Source: Verrucomicrobiota bacterium (GTDB lineage: Bacteria > Verrucomicrobiota > Verrucomicrobiia > Limisphaerales > UBA9464). Taken from it: 64,000 nucleotides of DNA. The stretch is taken from NCBI GenBank assembly GCA_017309115.1, contig JAFLEF010000026.1:1-64000 (forward strand), read 5' to 3'. Each line of letters begins with the position of its first letter. Position 1 is the first letter of the stretch. Both the position numbers and the translations under genes were made by a program. The notes beneath the pieces are model-generated. The model was not told the DNA's origin. It was given only the letters and a program-made list of their open reading frames with translations, and did not search any database. Shown here piece by piece: positions 25,525-33,992 of the stretch.

Positions 25525-28275
25525 ATGCGCGCTCGCCCGCTTCATCACTTGCTTTGTCGGCTGGTCGCCGGAGGGGTGGGCCTGCTGACGATGCTCGGGA
25601 CGGTCGGGGCGGCGGAGGCCATCCCCGATGATTGGGCCTTTCGCCCGTTGCAAACGCCGCCGATTCCCCCGGTGGCCGGAGTCCGACTGGCTAATCCAGT
25701 GGATGCCTTCGTTCGTTCGGCTCAGCTCGAGCGAGGACTCCACGCTTCGCCCGAGGCGGATCGGCGAACGCTGTTGCGTCGGTTAAGTTTTGATCTCACG
25801 GGGTTGCCGCCGCAGTCGGAGGAAATCGAGGCATTCGCAAAGGATCAGCGTCCGGACGCCTTTCAGCGGTGGGTGGAGCGCTACTTGGCGTCGCCGGAGT
25901 ATGGCGAACGCTGGGCACGGCATTGGTTGGACGTGGTACGCTTCGGGGAGAGTCAGGGGTTCGAGTACGATCAGATTCGCGAGCAGGCGTGGCCTTATCG
26001 GGACTATGTCATTCGCTCGCTCAATTCCGACAAACCGTATCGCGACTTTGTACGGGAACAGTTGGCGGGGGATGTTCTCGAGCCGGTAACCCGCGACGGT
26101 TTGGTGGCCACGGGGTTTTTGGTGGCGGGACCGTGGGATCAGGCTGGGAACAGTTCCGCCAGTGCGACCCTTCGGGCGGCGGTGCGCGAAGCCGAGTTGG
26201 AGGACATGGTCGGGACGATTGGGCAAACGTTTCTGGGCGTGACGTTGAATTGCGCCCGCTGTCACGCGCACAAGTTCGATCCGGTCCCGCAACAGGACTA
26301 TTACCGCGTGAAGGCGGTCTTTCAGGGCATTCGCCATGGCAACCGTAGTTTGCTGACTCCTGAGGAAACGGCTCAGCGCGCTCAGGTTCGGGCCGGGATG
26401 GAGGCCGAGTTGGCCCGAATCCAAGCGCGCCTCGGGGAACTGGAACGTCTCGCGCGCGAGCGATGGCCGGGTGGGTCGGCAGGATCGGCGGCCTCGCCGC
26501 AGGCTGGCGGCGGGGTATTACCGCTGGCCCGCTGGTCGTTTGCCACCAACGCGGCGGATGATTCGGGATCGTGGAACGGCGAACTCCGCGGCGGTGCCCG
26601 AATCGAAGATGGGAGGCTGAAACTCGATGGGAAGGATGATGTGCTCCAGACCGCGCCTTTGGGAGTTGCCTTGGGGGCGAAGACTCTGGAGGCGTGGGTT
26701 TCCTTGGCGTCCCTGGATCAACGGGGCGGCTCGGCCATGACCCTGGAGACGCCGGATGGACGCCATTTCGACGCCTTGGTGTATGCCGAGCGCGAGCCCG
26801 GGAAATGGATGGTGGGAAGTGAGTTTTTCCGGCGGACCCGGGATTTGACGGCGCCCGCGGAGTCGGCGCCGACCGGGAATTGGGTGGTGATGACGGCGGT
26901 GTTCACTGAGGGCGGATTGATCAGCCTGTACCGCGACGGGGTGCCGTACGGAGAGTCGTATCAACCCCAGGATGAGTACGGGCGGTGGCGGTCGTTCCCG
27001 CCGGAGAGTCGGGTTCTCTTGGGTCGGCGGCACACCAACAGTGAGGGTGGCTTTCTGGCCGGGGAGATCACCGAAGCCCGACTGTACGACCGGGCGCTGA
27101 CCGCGGCGCAAGTGGCGTCATCGGCCCAGGCTGGGCCGGACGCGGCGATGCCGACTCGTGACGCACTGGCCGCGCTGTGGACGGACGAGGAGCGGAAGGA
27201 GTACGCGACGCTGAAGCAGCGGCGGGCCGACGGGGAATTGGCGTTGCGCCGTCAGGTCCAGATTCCACAGGGGTACATCGCCAATGCCGAGAATCCAGGG
27301 CCGACCGTGGTGTTTCATCGGGGTGAGCCCGACAAGCCGCGGGAGCCTGTCACCCCGGGGGCGTTGTCAGCCCTGGCCTCCCTCGGCGGAGAGTTGGGTC
27401 TGGCCGCTGATGCTCCCGAAGCGGAACGTCGCCGGCGCTTTGCCGAGTGGGTTGTTGATCCGCGGAATCCGCTCACCGCCCGGACGATCGTCAATCGCGT
27501 GTGGCAGCATCATTTCGGTCGCGGACTGGTGGCCACGCCCAATGATCTCGGCAAAATGGGTGAACGTCCCAGTCATCCGGAACTGCTCGACTGGTTGGCG
27601 GGATGGTTCGTGGATCCCGCCGGAGCGAACGGCAGCTTGAAGCAGTTGCACCGACTGTTGCTCACCAGCGAAACTTGGCGGCAATCCGCGGCCCCAGCAG
27701 ATCCGAAGTCAGCCGTCGAAGATCCCGATCAGCGGTGGCTGACGCGGTATCGGGCCCGGCGGTTGGAAGCTGAAGCTGTTCGGGATTCCCTGCTCGATTT
27801 GTCGGGCGAACTGAACCGTCAGTTGGGCGGTCCGGGGTTTCGTCCGTTTGTTCACAAGGGCAACGGTGGTCAGAACGAGTACTTTGCTGCGGATTTGCCT
27901 GGAGCAGATACGAGCCGTCGGACGGTGTATCGGGTCGCCGTGCATTCGGCGCGGGATCCCTTGCTGGATTCCTTGGATTGCCCGGAGTTTTCCACCCGGA
28001 CGCCGGTCCGACCCAATACCACGACGCCGTTGCAGGCGCTTTCGCTGATGAACAATCCGTTCGTGCAGCGGATGTCGGCGGCGTTGGCGGAGCGCGTTAA
28101 ATCGGAAGTGGGTTCCAAGGCGGATCGGCAGGTGGAGCGGATGTGGCGGGAAGTTTTGGGACGGCCACCTCAGCCTGATGAGCGAACGGCGGCCTTGGTC
28201 CTGGTGGAGCAACATGGATTGCCCGCCCTCGCCTGGGCGTTGGTGAATGCCAATGAGTTTGTGGTGGTGCGGTAG
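25525..28275 (+). CDS. DUF1549 - LamG - DUF1553 exported cytochrome-like protein
   Basis: 916 aa with a signal peptide (LVAGGVGLLTMLGTVGAAEA). Residues about 50-285 are DUF1549 (LLRRLSFDLTGLPPQSEEIE; WARHWLDVVRFGESQGFEYD), ending with a CXXCH haem motif CARCHAHKFDPVPQQDYY at C243. Residues about 330-530 form a LamG/concanavalin-like jelly roll (KTLEAWVSLASL; ITEARLYDRALTAAQV). Residues about 640-915 are DUF1553 (NPLTARTIVNRVWQHHFGRG; MNNPFVQRMSAALAERV). These proteins are a hallmark of Planctomycetes and Verrucomicrobia, typically paired with a DUF1501 protein and often linked to polysaccharide degradation. No DUF1501 gene adjoins. A ribosome binding site (GGGGAG) precedes ATG 25525. Confidence 0.9.
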   Translation: MRARPLHHLLCRLVAGGVGLLTMLGTVGAAEAIPDDWAFRPLQTPPIPPVAGVRLANPVDAFVRSAQLERGLHASPEADRRTLLRRLSFDLTGLPPQSEEIEAFAKDQRPDAFQRWVERYLASPEYGERWARHWLDVVRFGESQGFEYDQIREQAWPYRDYVIRSLNSDKPYRDFVREQLAGDVLEPVTRDGLVATGFLVAGPWDQAGNSSASATLRAAVREAELEDMVGTIGQTFLGVTLNCARCHAHKFDPVPQQDYYRVKAVFQGIRHGNRSLLTPEETAQRAQVRAGMEAELARIQARLGELERLARERWPGGSAGSAASPQAGGGVLPLARWSFATNAADDSGSWNGELRGGARIEDGRLKLDGKDDVLQTAPLGVALGAKTLEAWVSLASLDQRGGSAMTLETPDGRHFDALVYAEREPGKWMVGSEFFRRTRDLTAPAESAPTGNWVVMTAVFTEGGLISLYRDGVPYGESYQPQDEYGRWRSFPPESRVLLGRRHTNSEGGFLAGEITEARLYDRALTAAQVASSAQAGPDAAMPTRDALAALWTDEERKEYATLKQRRADGELALRRQVQIPQGYIANAENPGPTVVFHRGEPDKPREPVTPGALSALASLGGELGLAADAPEAERRRRFAEWVVDPRNPLTARTIVNRVWQHHFGRGLVATPNDLGKMGERPSHPELLDWLAGWFVDPAGANGSLKQLHRLLLTSETWRQSAAPADPKSAVEDPDQRWLTRYRARRLEAEAVRDSLLDLSGELNRQLGGPGFRPFVHKGNGGQNEYFAADLPGADTSRRTVYRVAVHSARDPLLDSLDCPEFSTRTPVRPNTTTPLQALSLMNNPFVQRMSAALAERVKSEVGSKADRQVERMWREVLGRPPQPDERTAALVLVEQHGLPALAWALVNANEFVVVR

Positions 28276-28277
28276 GC

Positions 28278-28595
28278 TTAGGAGTGAACCAAGGAGGACT
28301 TGGGAATGGATTCGCGGACCTGGTGGACCCAGGTGGTGAAGATTTCCCGGGCGGCGTCGCGGGCTTCATCGGAGTCCACGGTCTCTCGTTCGGTCCGCGG
28401 TTCCGGCAGCCAGGGAACGCGATAATAGGTTTCCTTGCGGAGCAGGTCTGTGCTGCGGAGTTGGGCATCCAAGTGCACTTGAAGTTCATTGGAGGCTTCA
28501 CTGTGGGTGGCTTCTCCGGAGACAAAAACTTCACACGGACCAGACGGGTGGGTGATGTGCCCGAAGATTTCGCTCATCGAAATCACGCGCTTCAT
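28278..28595 (-). CDS. Small hypothetical protein
   Basis: 105 aa, acidic, with no membrane segment. It looks like real protein (MSEIFGHITHPSGPCEVFVS; REIFTTWVHQVRESIPKS). It converges on the DUF1553 gene with stops only 2 nt apart. The family is unknown; an internal ATG at 28577 is an alternative start. Confidence 0.6.
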   Translation of the reverse strand: MKRVISMSEIFGHITHPSGPCEVFVSGEATHSEASNELQVHLDAQLRSTDLLRKETYYRVPWLPEPRTERETVDSDEARDAAREIFTTWVHQVRESIPKSSLVHS

Positions 28596-28839
28596 AGCGC
28601 GCCCAACCGTGCGCCCAACCCGGAGGCTGGCTACACCAGGATTGGGGTTCTTGCAGCGAAACTTGGCGCCGCAGGGCGAGTTCTTCTAGCGGGGGGGAGT
28701 TGTCCGCAGATTGACGCAGAGTCTCGCCGATGCGGTTTGGAGCAGAACTGTGGGAAGGGAATGAATCGTGGGCAGCGGGCCGAGTTCATAGTTTTCAGCC
28801 GGTCAAGGCTGGCGCATGGTTCTCAGAACCAATCTCCCC

Positions 28840-30150
28840 ATGAACTCGTTCCTGCGTTGGTGCTGTCTTGGATTCGTACTGGTCCGTTGTTTCGGGGCCG
28901 AACCCGCAGTCCCGATGCCGTCGCCGCACCGGCAGTTGCCCAAGGCCATGCACGGAACCATGAGCGAGCGGCCCCGGATCACGGTGGGGCAAAAGGAGGC
29001 CGACCTGATCGGCTCGGATCACCGGGTTTTGCAGGCGGCGGTGGACTATGTAGCGGGCTTGGGGGGAGGCGTCGTGGAGATTGGGCCGGGAGAATTCATT
29101 CTGCGAGACTCCCTGCATCTGCGGCCGCACGTGACGGTGCGGGGCCAGGGAGCGAAGACCGTCCTGCGCAAGGCCCGGGCCGCGACGTCGGCGCTCGAAC
29201 TGGACGGCGACTTCGGGGAGGAGCAGATCACGCTGAAGGATCCTACGGGATTCGCCGTGGGAGATGGCGTGGCCATTTGGGACAAGAACGCGGGAGGGTT
29301 CCACACCACCGTGGCCCGGATTACCGGTCGCTCCGGCAATACGTTTTCCCTGAGCTTGCCGCTCAACGCGGATTGTCTGGTTTCCCAGGGGGCGCAGGCG
29401 GCGACGGTGTTTCCGGTGATCAGTGGATATGATCTGGACGGAGTGCGCGTGGAGAACCTGACGGTGGAAGGCAACGCCCGGGAAAACGTGCATCTCAACG
29501 GATGTCGCGGCGGTGGGATGTTCCTGTACCGCTGTTCGGGGGCGGTCATCACGGGCTGCACGTTCCGAAACTTCAATGGCGACGGACTGAGCTTCCAGCA
29601 GTCCAATGACGTTCAAGTTTCCGACTGCGTGAGCGAAGGCAACACGTCGTTGGGCTTTCATCCCGGCAGCGGGTCGCAGCGGCCCGTGGTGCGAAACTGC
29701 ACGGCTCGGGCCAACGGAGAAGATGGGCTGTTCCTCTGCTGGCGGGTCAAGGAGGGCCTATTCGAAGGCAACACACTGGAGGGGAACGGACGCTTCGGAA
29801 TCTCCATTGGCCACAAGGACACGGACAATCTGCTGCGGAAAAACCGAATCGTCGGGAACACCAATTCCGGGATCTTTTTCCGCGAGGAATCGGCGGGTAT
29901 GGCGGGGCACCGCAATCGGGTGGAACATAATCTGATTGAAAACAACGGAGGCGCTGAGGCCGTTGCGGGCATCCGCGTTCGAGGCGAAACGGTGGACCTG
30001 ATCTTTGTGGGCAATGTGATTCGCGACACCCGCAGCACGCCGCGGCAGACGATCGGAATCTTGCTCGAGGAAAAGGTTGGCGCAGTGGAGTTGCGCGACA
30101 ATCAGATCGAGGCGGAGTCAGCGGTGGTGGACCGGCGACCCGTGCGGTGA
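28840..30150 (+). CDS. Secreted right-handed beta-helix protein
   Basis: 436 aa with a signal peptide (LRWCCLGFVLVRCFGA). Residues about 60-110 resemble the pectate-lyase N-cap pattern (VLQAAVDYVAGLGGGVVEIG; HVTVRGQGAKTVLRK). Residues about 200-430 are parallel beta-helix rungs with NxxxGxxF turns (CTFRNFNGDGLSFQQSNDV; NGEDGLFLCWRVKEGLFEGN; IGHKDTDNLLRKNRIVGNT). The fold fits polysaccharide lyases and hydrolases, but no catalytic residues could be assigned. The start ATG 28840 was chosen to begin at the signal peptide. A heptamer array starts 12 nt after the stop. Confidence 0.8.
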   Translation: MNSFLRWCCLGFVLVRCFGAEPAVPMPSPHRQLPKAMHGTMSERPRITVGQKEADLIGSDHRVLQAAVDYVAGLGGGVVEIGPGEFILRDSLHLRPHVTVRGQGAKTVLRKARAATSALELDGDFGEEQITLKDPTGFAVGDGVAIWDKNAGGFHTTVARITGRSGNTFSLSLPLNADCLVSQGAQAATVFPVISGYDLDGVRVENLTVEGNARENVHLNGCRGGGMFLYRCSGAVITGCTFRNFNGDGLSFQQSNDVQVSDCVSEGNTSLGFHPGSGSQRPVVRNCTARANGEDGLFLCWRVKEGLFEGNTLEGNGRFGISIGHKDTDNLLRKNRIVGNTNSGIFFREESAGMAGHRNRVEHNLIENNGGAEAVAGIRVRGETVDLIFVGNVIRDTRSTPRQTIGILLEEKVGAVELRDNQIEAESAVVDRRPVR

Positions 30151-30162
30151 GGCGGATGAAAA

Positions 30163-30305
30163 AGCTGAGAGCTGAGAGCTGAGAGGTCGGAAGGGGTAAG
30201 CGGTAAGCGGTAAGCGGTAAGCGGTAAGCGGTAAGCGGTAAGCGGTAAGCGGTAAGCGCGGGCGACTGATTGGTCTCTCAACTTTCAACTTTCAACTCTC
30301 AACTG
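30163..30305. repeat. Triple heptamer mosaic with nine perfect GGTAAGC units
   Basis: GAGAGCT units at 30163-30186 are followed by nine identical tandem GGTAAGC units at 30195-30257 and by TTTCAAC/TCTCAAC units around 30277-30303. The nine identical units are the most homogeneous array in the window. It lies between convergent genes. Confidence 0.9.
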
Positions 30306-30318
30306 GCTTCCTGGCCGC

Positions 30319-31416
30319 TCACGCTTTGAAGAAGATCTTGCGGCGGTACAGCCAGTAGAGCACGCCCCAGGCCGCCAGGGTGAAGAGCGCGCGTTGGAGG
30401 ATCGGGAATCCCACGTCGCCCAAGGGCTGCTTTAGGCCGCCGATCCAGGCCTGACTCAGACTGCGAAACCAGCCGCCAAAGGCGTTGCCCAGAATGTAGG
30501 CCGCGAGGGAATTGATCCCGACCACCACCAGCGGAAAGAACAAACGCCGCACGCCGCGGACTTCGATAATCCAATAGAAGGCGAGAAGCATCAGAGTCGT
30601 CCAACCGCCGGCGTATACGGCAAAGCTCGGGGTCCAGATGCGCTTGATGAGCGGGAACCAGGGACTAACGGCCGCCCCCAGCGCAACTCCACCCAGCCCG
30701 GCGCCCAGTAGCCAGAGACAGGTTTGCCGGGGAGTCCGCGCTGATCCCGGAAGGGCCGTCTGGCGGATCAGTTCCCCCGCCATCACGCCGAAGACGATGG
30801 TTGCCGTGGCGGGCAGAAAGTTAAGGCCAACGTAGTAGCCCGAGTAGTTACGACCGATCCACCAGCGATCGAAGGCGGCCCCGAGATTTTCAGTACCCAT
30901 GGCCCACGGACCGTCGGCGCCATTCCAGGGGTTGAACATCCAGGCTAGTTGATACGCGATCAGGAGGCCGGCGGTGAGGAGGGCTTGAACGCGGAAGGAC
31001 CGTCCCAGAACGAAGAAGGCGAGGACGTAGCCGAGGGCGATTTGCTGGAGGACCCGGATGAAGCCGAACTGAAGTTTTTCCGCGCCGAAGTTGTCGAGGA
31101 GCCAGCCGATCAGGATAAGGTTGGCGGCGCGCAAAATGACGTGGAGCAGTTGCCGGGACCAAGAGTCGCCCAGTTCCGCGCGACGGGCGAACGCAAACGG
31201 CATGGCCGCCCCCACCATGAACATGAAGGCGGGCTGGATGAGATCCCAGTACACGCATCCTTCCCAGGCGACGTGCTCATTTTGCCGGTAGAGCCAATCC
31301 CAACCCGGGACGCCTTTGAGCGAGTGGAAGATTCCTCCGGCCAGGAGCGTCAGCATGATCAGGCCGCGGTAGGCATCGAGCGCCAGCAAGCGGGGAGCGG
31401 TGGGTGGAGGAGTCAC
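30319..31416 (-). CDS. Membrane acyltransferase-like protein (HGSNAT/DUF5009 type)
   Basis: 365 aa with about ten membrane helices. The N-terminal motif RLLALDAYRGLIMLTLLAG, followed by FMFMVGAAMPFAFARR, is typical of heparan-alpha-glucosaminide N-acetyltransferase-like bacterial proteins (DUF5009). Later: NPWNGADGPWAMG, YYVGLNFLPATATIVFGVMA, WTPSFAVYAGGWTTLMLLAF. These are thought to transfer acetyl groups across the membrane to sugars. The start was set at a GTG at 31416, because the ORF continues upstream to 31713 only through translated heptamer and P1 repeats. Confidence in the family is good; the substrate is unknown. Confidence 0.8.
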   Translation of the reverse strand: MTPPPTAPRLLALDAYRGLIMLTLLAGGIFHSLKGVPGWDWLYRQNEHVAWEGCVYWDLIQPAFMFMVGAAMPFAFARRAELGDSWSRQLLHVILRAANLILIGWLLDNFGAEKLQFGFIRVLQQIALGYVLAFFVLGRSFRVQALLTAGLLIAYQLAWMFNPWNGADGPWAMGTENLGAAFDRWWIGRNYSGYYVGLNFLPATATIVFGVMAGELIRQTALPGSARTPRQTCLWLLGAGLGGVALGAAVSPWFPLIKRIWTPSFAVYAGGWTTLMLLAFYWIIEVRGVRRLFFPLVVVGINSLAAYILGNAFGGWFRSLSQAWIGGLKQPLGDVGFPILQRALFTLAAWGVLYWLYRRKIFFKA

Positions 31417-31468
31417 GGGTTGGCTCGGGACAGTGGCCGGGATGAAGGGGGAGGTGAAGGAGGAAGAA

Positions 31469-31537
31469 AGCTGAGAGCTGAGAGCTGAGAGTTGAGAGGT
31501 CGAAACGGGGAACGCGAAGCGGTAAGCGGCAAGCGGT
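31469..31537. repeat. Heptamer arrays (GAGAGCT and GGTAAGC/GGCAAGC)
   Basis: GAGAGCT-family units at 31469-31499 are followed by GGTAAGC-family units at about 31515-31540, then by a P1 copy at 31551. They sit just upstream of the acyltransferase-like gene and create the false N-terminal extension of its ORF. Confidence 0.8.
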
Positions 31538-31550
31538 AAGCGGGTCTCGC

Positions 31551-31643
31551 GGTGGGGCGAGGCTTTGTCCGAGCCGTTCGCATCCCGGCGGGTGACGCGT
31601 GTGGACTTCACGAACGTACGGCTCCGCGGAGCGTCGCCCCACC
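31551..31643 (+). repeat. P1 palindromic element, copy 4
   Basis: About 93 bp: left end GGTGGGGCGAGGCTTTGTCC, interior GAGCCGTTCGCATCCCGGCG, right end GCTCCGCGGAGCGTCGCCCC. An extra left-half fragment (GGGGCGAGGCTCTGCCGAGG) lies at 31727-31746. Confidence 0.78.
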
Positions 31644-31998
31644 TTGAAGAAGTTGGGATCTGAGGGGTCGGAAAGTGGTAAGCGCGGGCGACGGCTTTTC
31701 TCTCAACCCTCAACCCGCCATCCGATGGGGCGAGGCTCTGCCGAGGCGTCTTCCTTGCCGCTTCCCCCTTCGCGCTTCCCGTCTTTGCCTTTCAGCTCTC
31801 AGCTGGCCTTCCTCCGCCCTTACCTCTTACCCCTTACCTGCTTTCCCTGAGCGGTTGTCCCTTCAGCGCTGACCAGTAAAGGCCGCGTTCCTTCGCTTCA
31901 CTCGGAGGCGCGGGTACGGCCCAGCGGTCCATCCTTACCGCAGGAAGGCAGAGCGGGCCGATCTTGCCGGGAGGGTGGGTTGGCGGGACTCTCTGCAC
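31644..31998. other. Repeat-rich non-coding region
   Basis: It holds TCTCAAC heptamers near 31700, a P1 fragment near 31727, GCTTCCC-type and TTACCCC-type heptamers (31755-31845) and a P2 copy (31865-31936). It separates the divergent acyltransferase-like and SDR genes, so both promoters must lie in or next to repeat DNA. No gene is seen. Confidence 0.6.
31865..31936 (+). repeat. P2 element, direct copy
   Basis: A 72-bp unit, AGCGCTGACCAGTAAAGGCC through CGGCCCAGCGGTCCATCCTT, aligned end to end with 2866-2937 and, inverted, with 2505-2576. Confidence 0.72.
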
Positions 31999-32799
31999 AT
32001 GAGTTTGCGGTTGGAGGGGAAATCCATTGTCGTGATCGGCGGGACCAGTGGGTTGGGACTGTCGGCTGTACGGGCTTGTGTCCGAGAGGGGGCACGGGTG
32101 GTGGCGGTCGGGCGGGATCCTCACAAAGGCGCCGCTCTGGCTACCGAATTGGGACTGGCGGTCCGCACCTTTGCGGCGGATGCCACGGAACCCGACACCG
32201 CGGTTGAAGCAATTCGAATGGCGCGATTGGAGTTCGGTCGCTTCGATGGGTTATATCATGTGGCCGGGGGTAGCGGACGGCGTCAGGGCGATGGACCGCT
32301 GCATGAGCTCACAGATGCCGGCTGGCAGTTCACGATGACCCTAAATCTGACGTCCCTCTTCCATTCCAATCGGGCGGCGGTGCAGCAGTTCCTGGAACAA
32401 GGAGGCGGTGGAACCGTCGTGAATTGCGGATCCGTTCTGGGGTTCGCTCCTTCACCCCAGTTCTTTGCCACTCACGCCTACGCGGCGGCCAAAGCGGCCA
32501 TTGTCGGTCTAACGCGGTCGGCAGCCTCCTACTACGCGGCGCAGGACATCCGGTTCAACGTGGTGGCCCCGGCGTTGGTGGCCACCCCGATGTCGCGGCG
32601 GGCGCAGGAGAATGAGGCCATCCTGGAGTTCATTCGGACGAAGCAGCCCCTCGATGGCGGGCGGATTGGGCTCCCGGAGGATCTGGATGCGGTGGTGGTC
32701 TGGCTGCTTTCGCGCGAGAGCCGATTTGTAACCGGGCAGGTGATTTCCGTGGATGGAGGATGGGGGGTGTCCGAGGGACAGCTGAGAGCTGAGAGCTGA
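31999..32799 (+). CDS. Short-chain dehydrogenase/reductase (SDR)
   Basis: 266 aa of the classical SDR family. The nucleotide-binding loop GGTSGLGLS is at residues 14-22; catalytic Ser145, Tyr161 and Lys165 lie in CGSVLGF and YAAAKAA; the family end pattern is TGQVISVDGGWG. The substrate is unknown. The start ATG 31999 fits the family; the ORF extends 8 codons upstream. The 3' end is odd: the last residues GQLRAES and the TGA stop are encoded by a GAGAGCT heptamer array, so the native C-terminus was probably replaced or extended by repeat DNA. The ROK gene follows after a 250-bp repeat mosaic. Confidence 0.88.
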   Translation: MSLRLEGKSIVVIGGTSGLGLSAVRACVREGARVVAVGRDPHKGAALATELGLAVRTFAADATEPDTAVEAIRMARLEFGRFDGLYHVAGGSGRRQGDGPLHELTDAGWQFTMTLNLTSLFHSNRAAVQQFLEQGGGGTVVNCGSVLGFAPSPQFFATHAYAAAKAAIVGLTRSAASYYAAQDIRFNVVAPALVATPMSRRAQENEAILEFIRTKQPLDGGRIGLPEDLDAVVVWLLSRESRFVTGQVISVDGGWGVSEGQLRAES

Positions 32800-32853
32800 G
32801 AGCTGAGAGCTGAGAGGAAGGCCAGTTGAGAGTTGAGAGTTGAAAGTTGAGAG
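32780..32853. repeat. GAGAGCT array overlapping a CDS end, then GTTGAGA units
   Basis: About five GCTGAGA units at 32780-32817 supply the final codons and stop of the SDR gene. Four GTTGAGA/GTTGAAA units follow at 32824-32853. Confidence 0.85.
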
Positions 32854-32869
32854 ACCGGAATGGGAAACA

Positions 32870-32942
32870 TGGGCGAGGTCCCGGTAGCAATCGACTCGTC
32901 ACCAGTCCACTCGCGGACGGCTCGGCGGAGCCTCGCCCCACC
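32870..32942. repeat. Decayed P1 element
   Basis: The right half, GGACGGCTCGGCGGAGCCTC then GCCCCACC, is intact. The left half is shortened (GGGCGAGGTCCCGG). It sits between heptamer blocks. Confidence 0.55.
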
Positions 32943-32956
32943 GGAGGGGGCGGGAA

Positions 32957-33047
32957 AGCTGAGAGCTGAGAGGTAAGCGGGAAGCGGGAAGCGGGAAAGC
33001 GCGGGAAGCTGCTTGTCTCTCAACGCTCAACTTTCGACTCTCAACCC
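32957..33047. repeat. Triple heptamer mosaic upstream of the ROK gene
   Basis: The order GAGAGCT (32957-32972), GGTAAGC/GGGAAGC (32972-33007), TCTCAAC/TTTCGAC (33015-33047) is the same as at 30163-30305. It ends 6 nt before the ROK start codon, leaving little room for a normal ribosome binding site. Confidence 0.8.
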
Positions 33048-33052
33048 GCTTC

Positions 33053-33943
33053 ATGCACGCTGACTATATTCTGGGGCTCGATCTGGGTGGCACTTCGGTC
33101 AAGGGCGTGGCCCTGGGAACAGAGGGGCTCCGGGCTCAGTATCATCAACCGTTTGACCTCGCGCAGCCGCGGGCGTTTGCCGAGGCGGTGCGGCAGGTGC
33201 TGGATCAGGCCGTTGCTACGCTGGGGAATCCTCGCCGAGTGGGTCTGTCGGCGCCGGGCATTGCCGCCCGAGACAATCGGAGTATTGCGTTCATGCCCGG
33301 TCGGTTTGCGGGACTCGAGGGGTTAATCTGGGGCGAGTATCTAAATCGTCCCGATGGGGTGTCGGTGTTGAACGATGCGAATGCGGCGTTGGTGGGGGAA
33401 GTGGCGTTTGGCGCGGGGCGGGGGGCGTCCAATGCCATCCTCCTGACTTTGGGAACGGGCGTGGGAGGAGCAATCATGATGGAGGGACGCTTGCTTCGGG
33501 GACACACCGGGAAAGCCGGACACCTGGGTCATGCCACGGTGAACTTTGAGGGGCCACCGGACATTTGTCAGGCGCCGGGCAGTCTGGAGGATGCGCTGGG
33601 GAATCATAACATTCGGGCGCGCACTAGCGGCCGGTTCGAGACGACACATGCACTGATTCGCGCGGTGGAATCGGGCGATGCGGAGGCCCGGCGATTGTGG
33701 CTCCGTTCGGTTCGGGCGTTGGCGGCTGCACTGGCGTCGTTTGGCAACGTGCTCGACCCGGAAGTGGCCATCATTGGCGGCGGCATTGCGCGAGGTGGAG
33801 AGACCCTGTTCGGACCATTGCGGGCCTTTCTGGAGGAAATGGAATGGCGTCCGGGTGGAGTGGGGATGCGGTTGGTGCCGGCTGAACTTGGGGAACTGGC
33901 GGGGGCCTACGGAGCAGCGGTGTGGGAGCGACCGGTGGGATGA
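33053..33943 (+). CDS. ROK-family sugar kinase
   Basis: 296 aa. The N-terminal phosphate motif GLDLGGTSVKG (8-18), VGLSAPGIAARD, the catalytic-type VLNDANAALVGEVAFGAG and LGTGVGGAIMMEGRLLRG, and the late VAIIGGGIARGG are those of ROK sugar kinases (glucose, N-acetyl sugars). The usual zinc-binding CXCGXXGC motif is absent: the matching stretch reads GHATVNFEGPPDICQAPGS, with a single Cys. Substrate not assignable. The gene starts at ATG 33053 right behind a heptamer array. Confidence 0.87.
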   Translation: MHADYILGLDLGGTSVKGVALGTEGLRAQYHQPFDLAQPRAFAEAVRQVLDQAVATLGNPRRVGLSAPGIAARDNRSIAFMPGRFAGLEGLIWGEYLNRPDGVSVLNDANAALVGEVAFGAGRGASNAILLTLGTGVGGAIMMEGRLLRGHTGKAGHLGHATVNFEGPPDICQAPGSLEDALGNHNIRARTSGRFETTHALIRAVESGDAEARRLWLRSVRALAAALASFGNVLDPEVAIIGGGIARGGETLFGPLRAFLEEMEWRPGGVGMRLVPAELGELAGAYGAAVWERPVG

Positions 33944-33992
33944 TTCGCGAAGCCGCCGATGGGTTATCCGCCGTGGTCGCTGAGGGTGCCCT

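Noticed and set aside
28284-29432. A 382-codon plus-strand ORF over the small hypothetical gene and the beta-helix gene
   Set aside because: It overlaps the beta-helix gene in another frame and has shadow-like composition.
30163-30305. Regularly repeated DNA that might be a CRISPR array
   Set aside because: Units are 7 bp and contiguous, with no spacers and no cas genes.
31417-31713. N-terminal 99 residues of the acyltransferase-like ORF
   Set aside because: They translate P1 and heptamer repeats; a GTG at 31416 precedes the conserved region.
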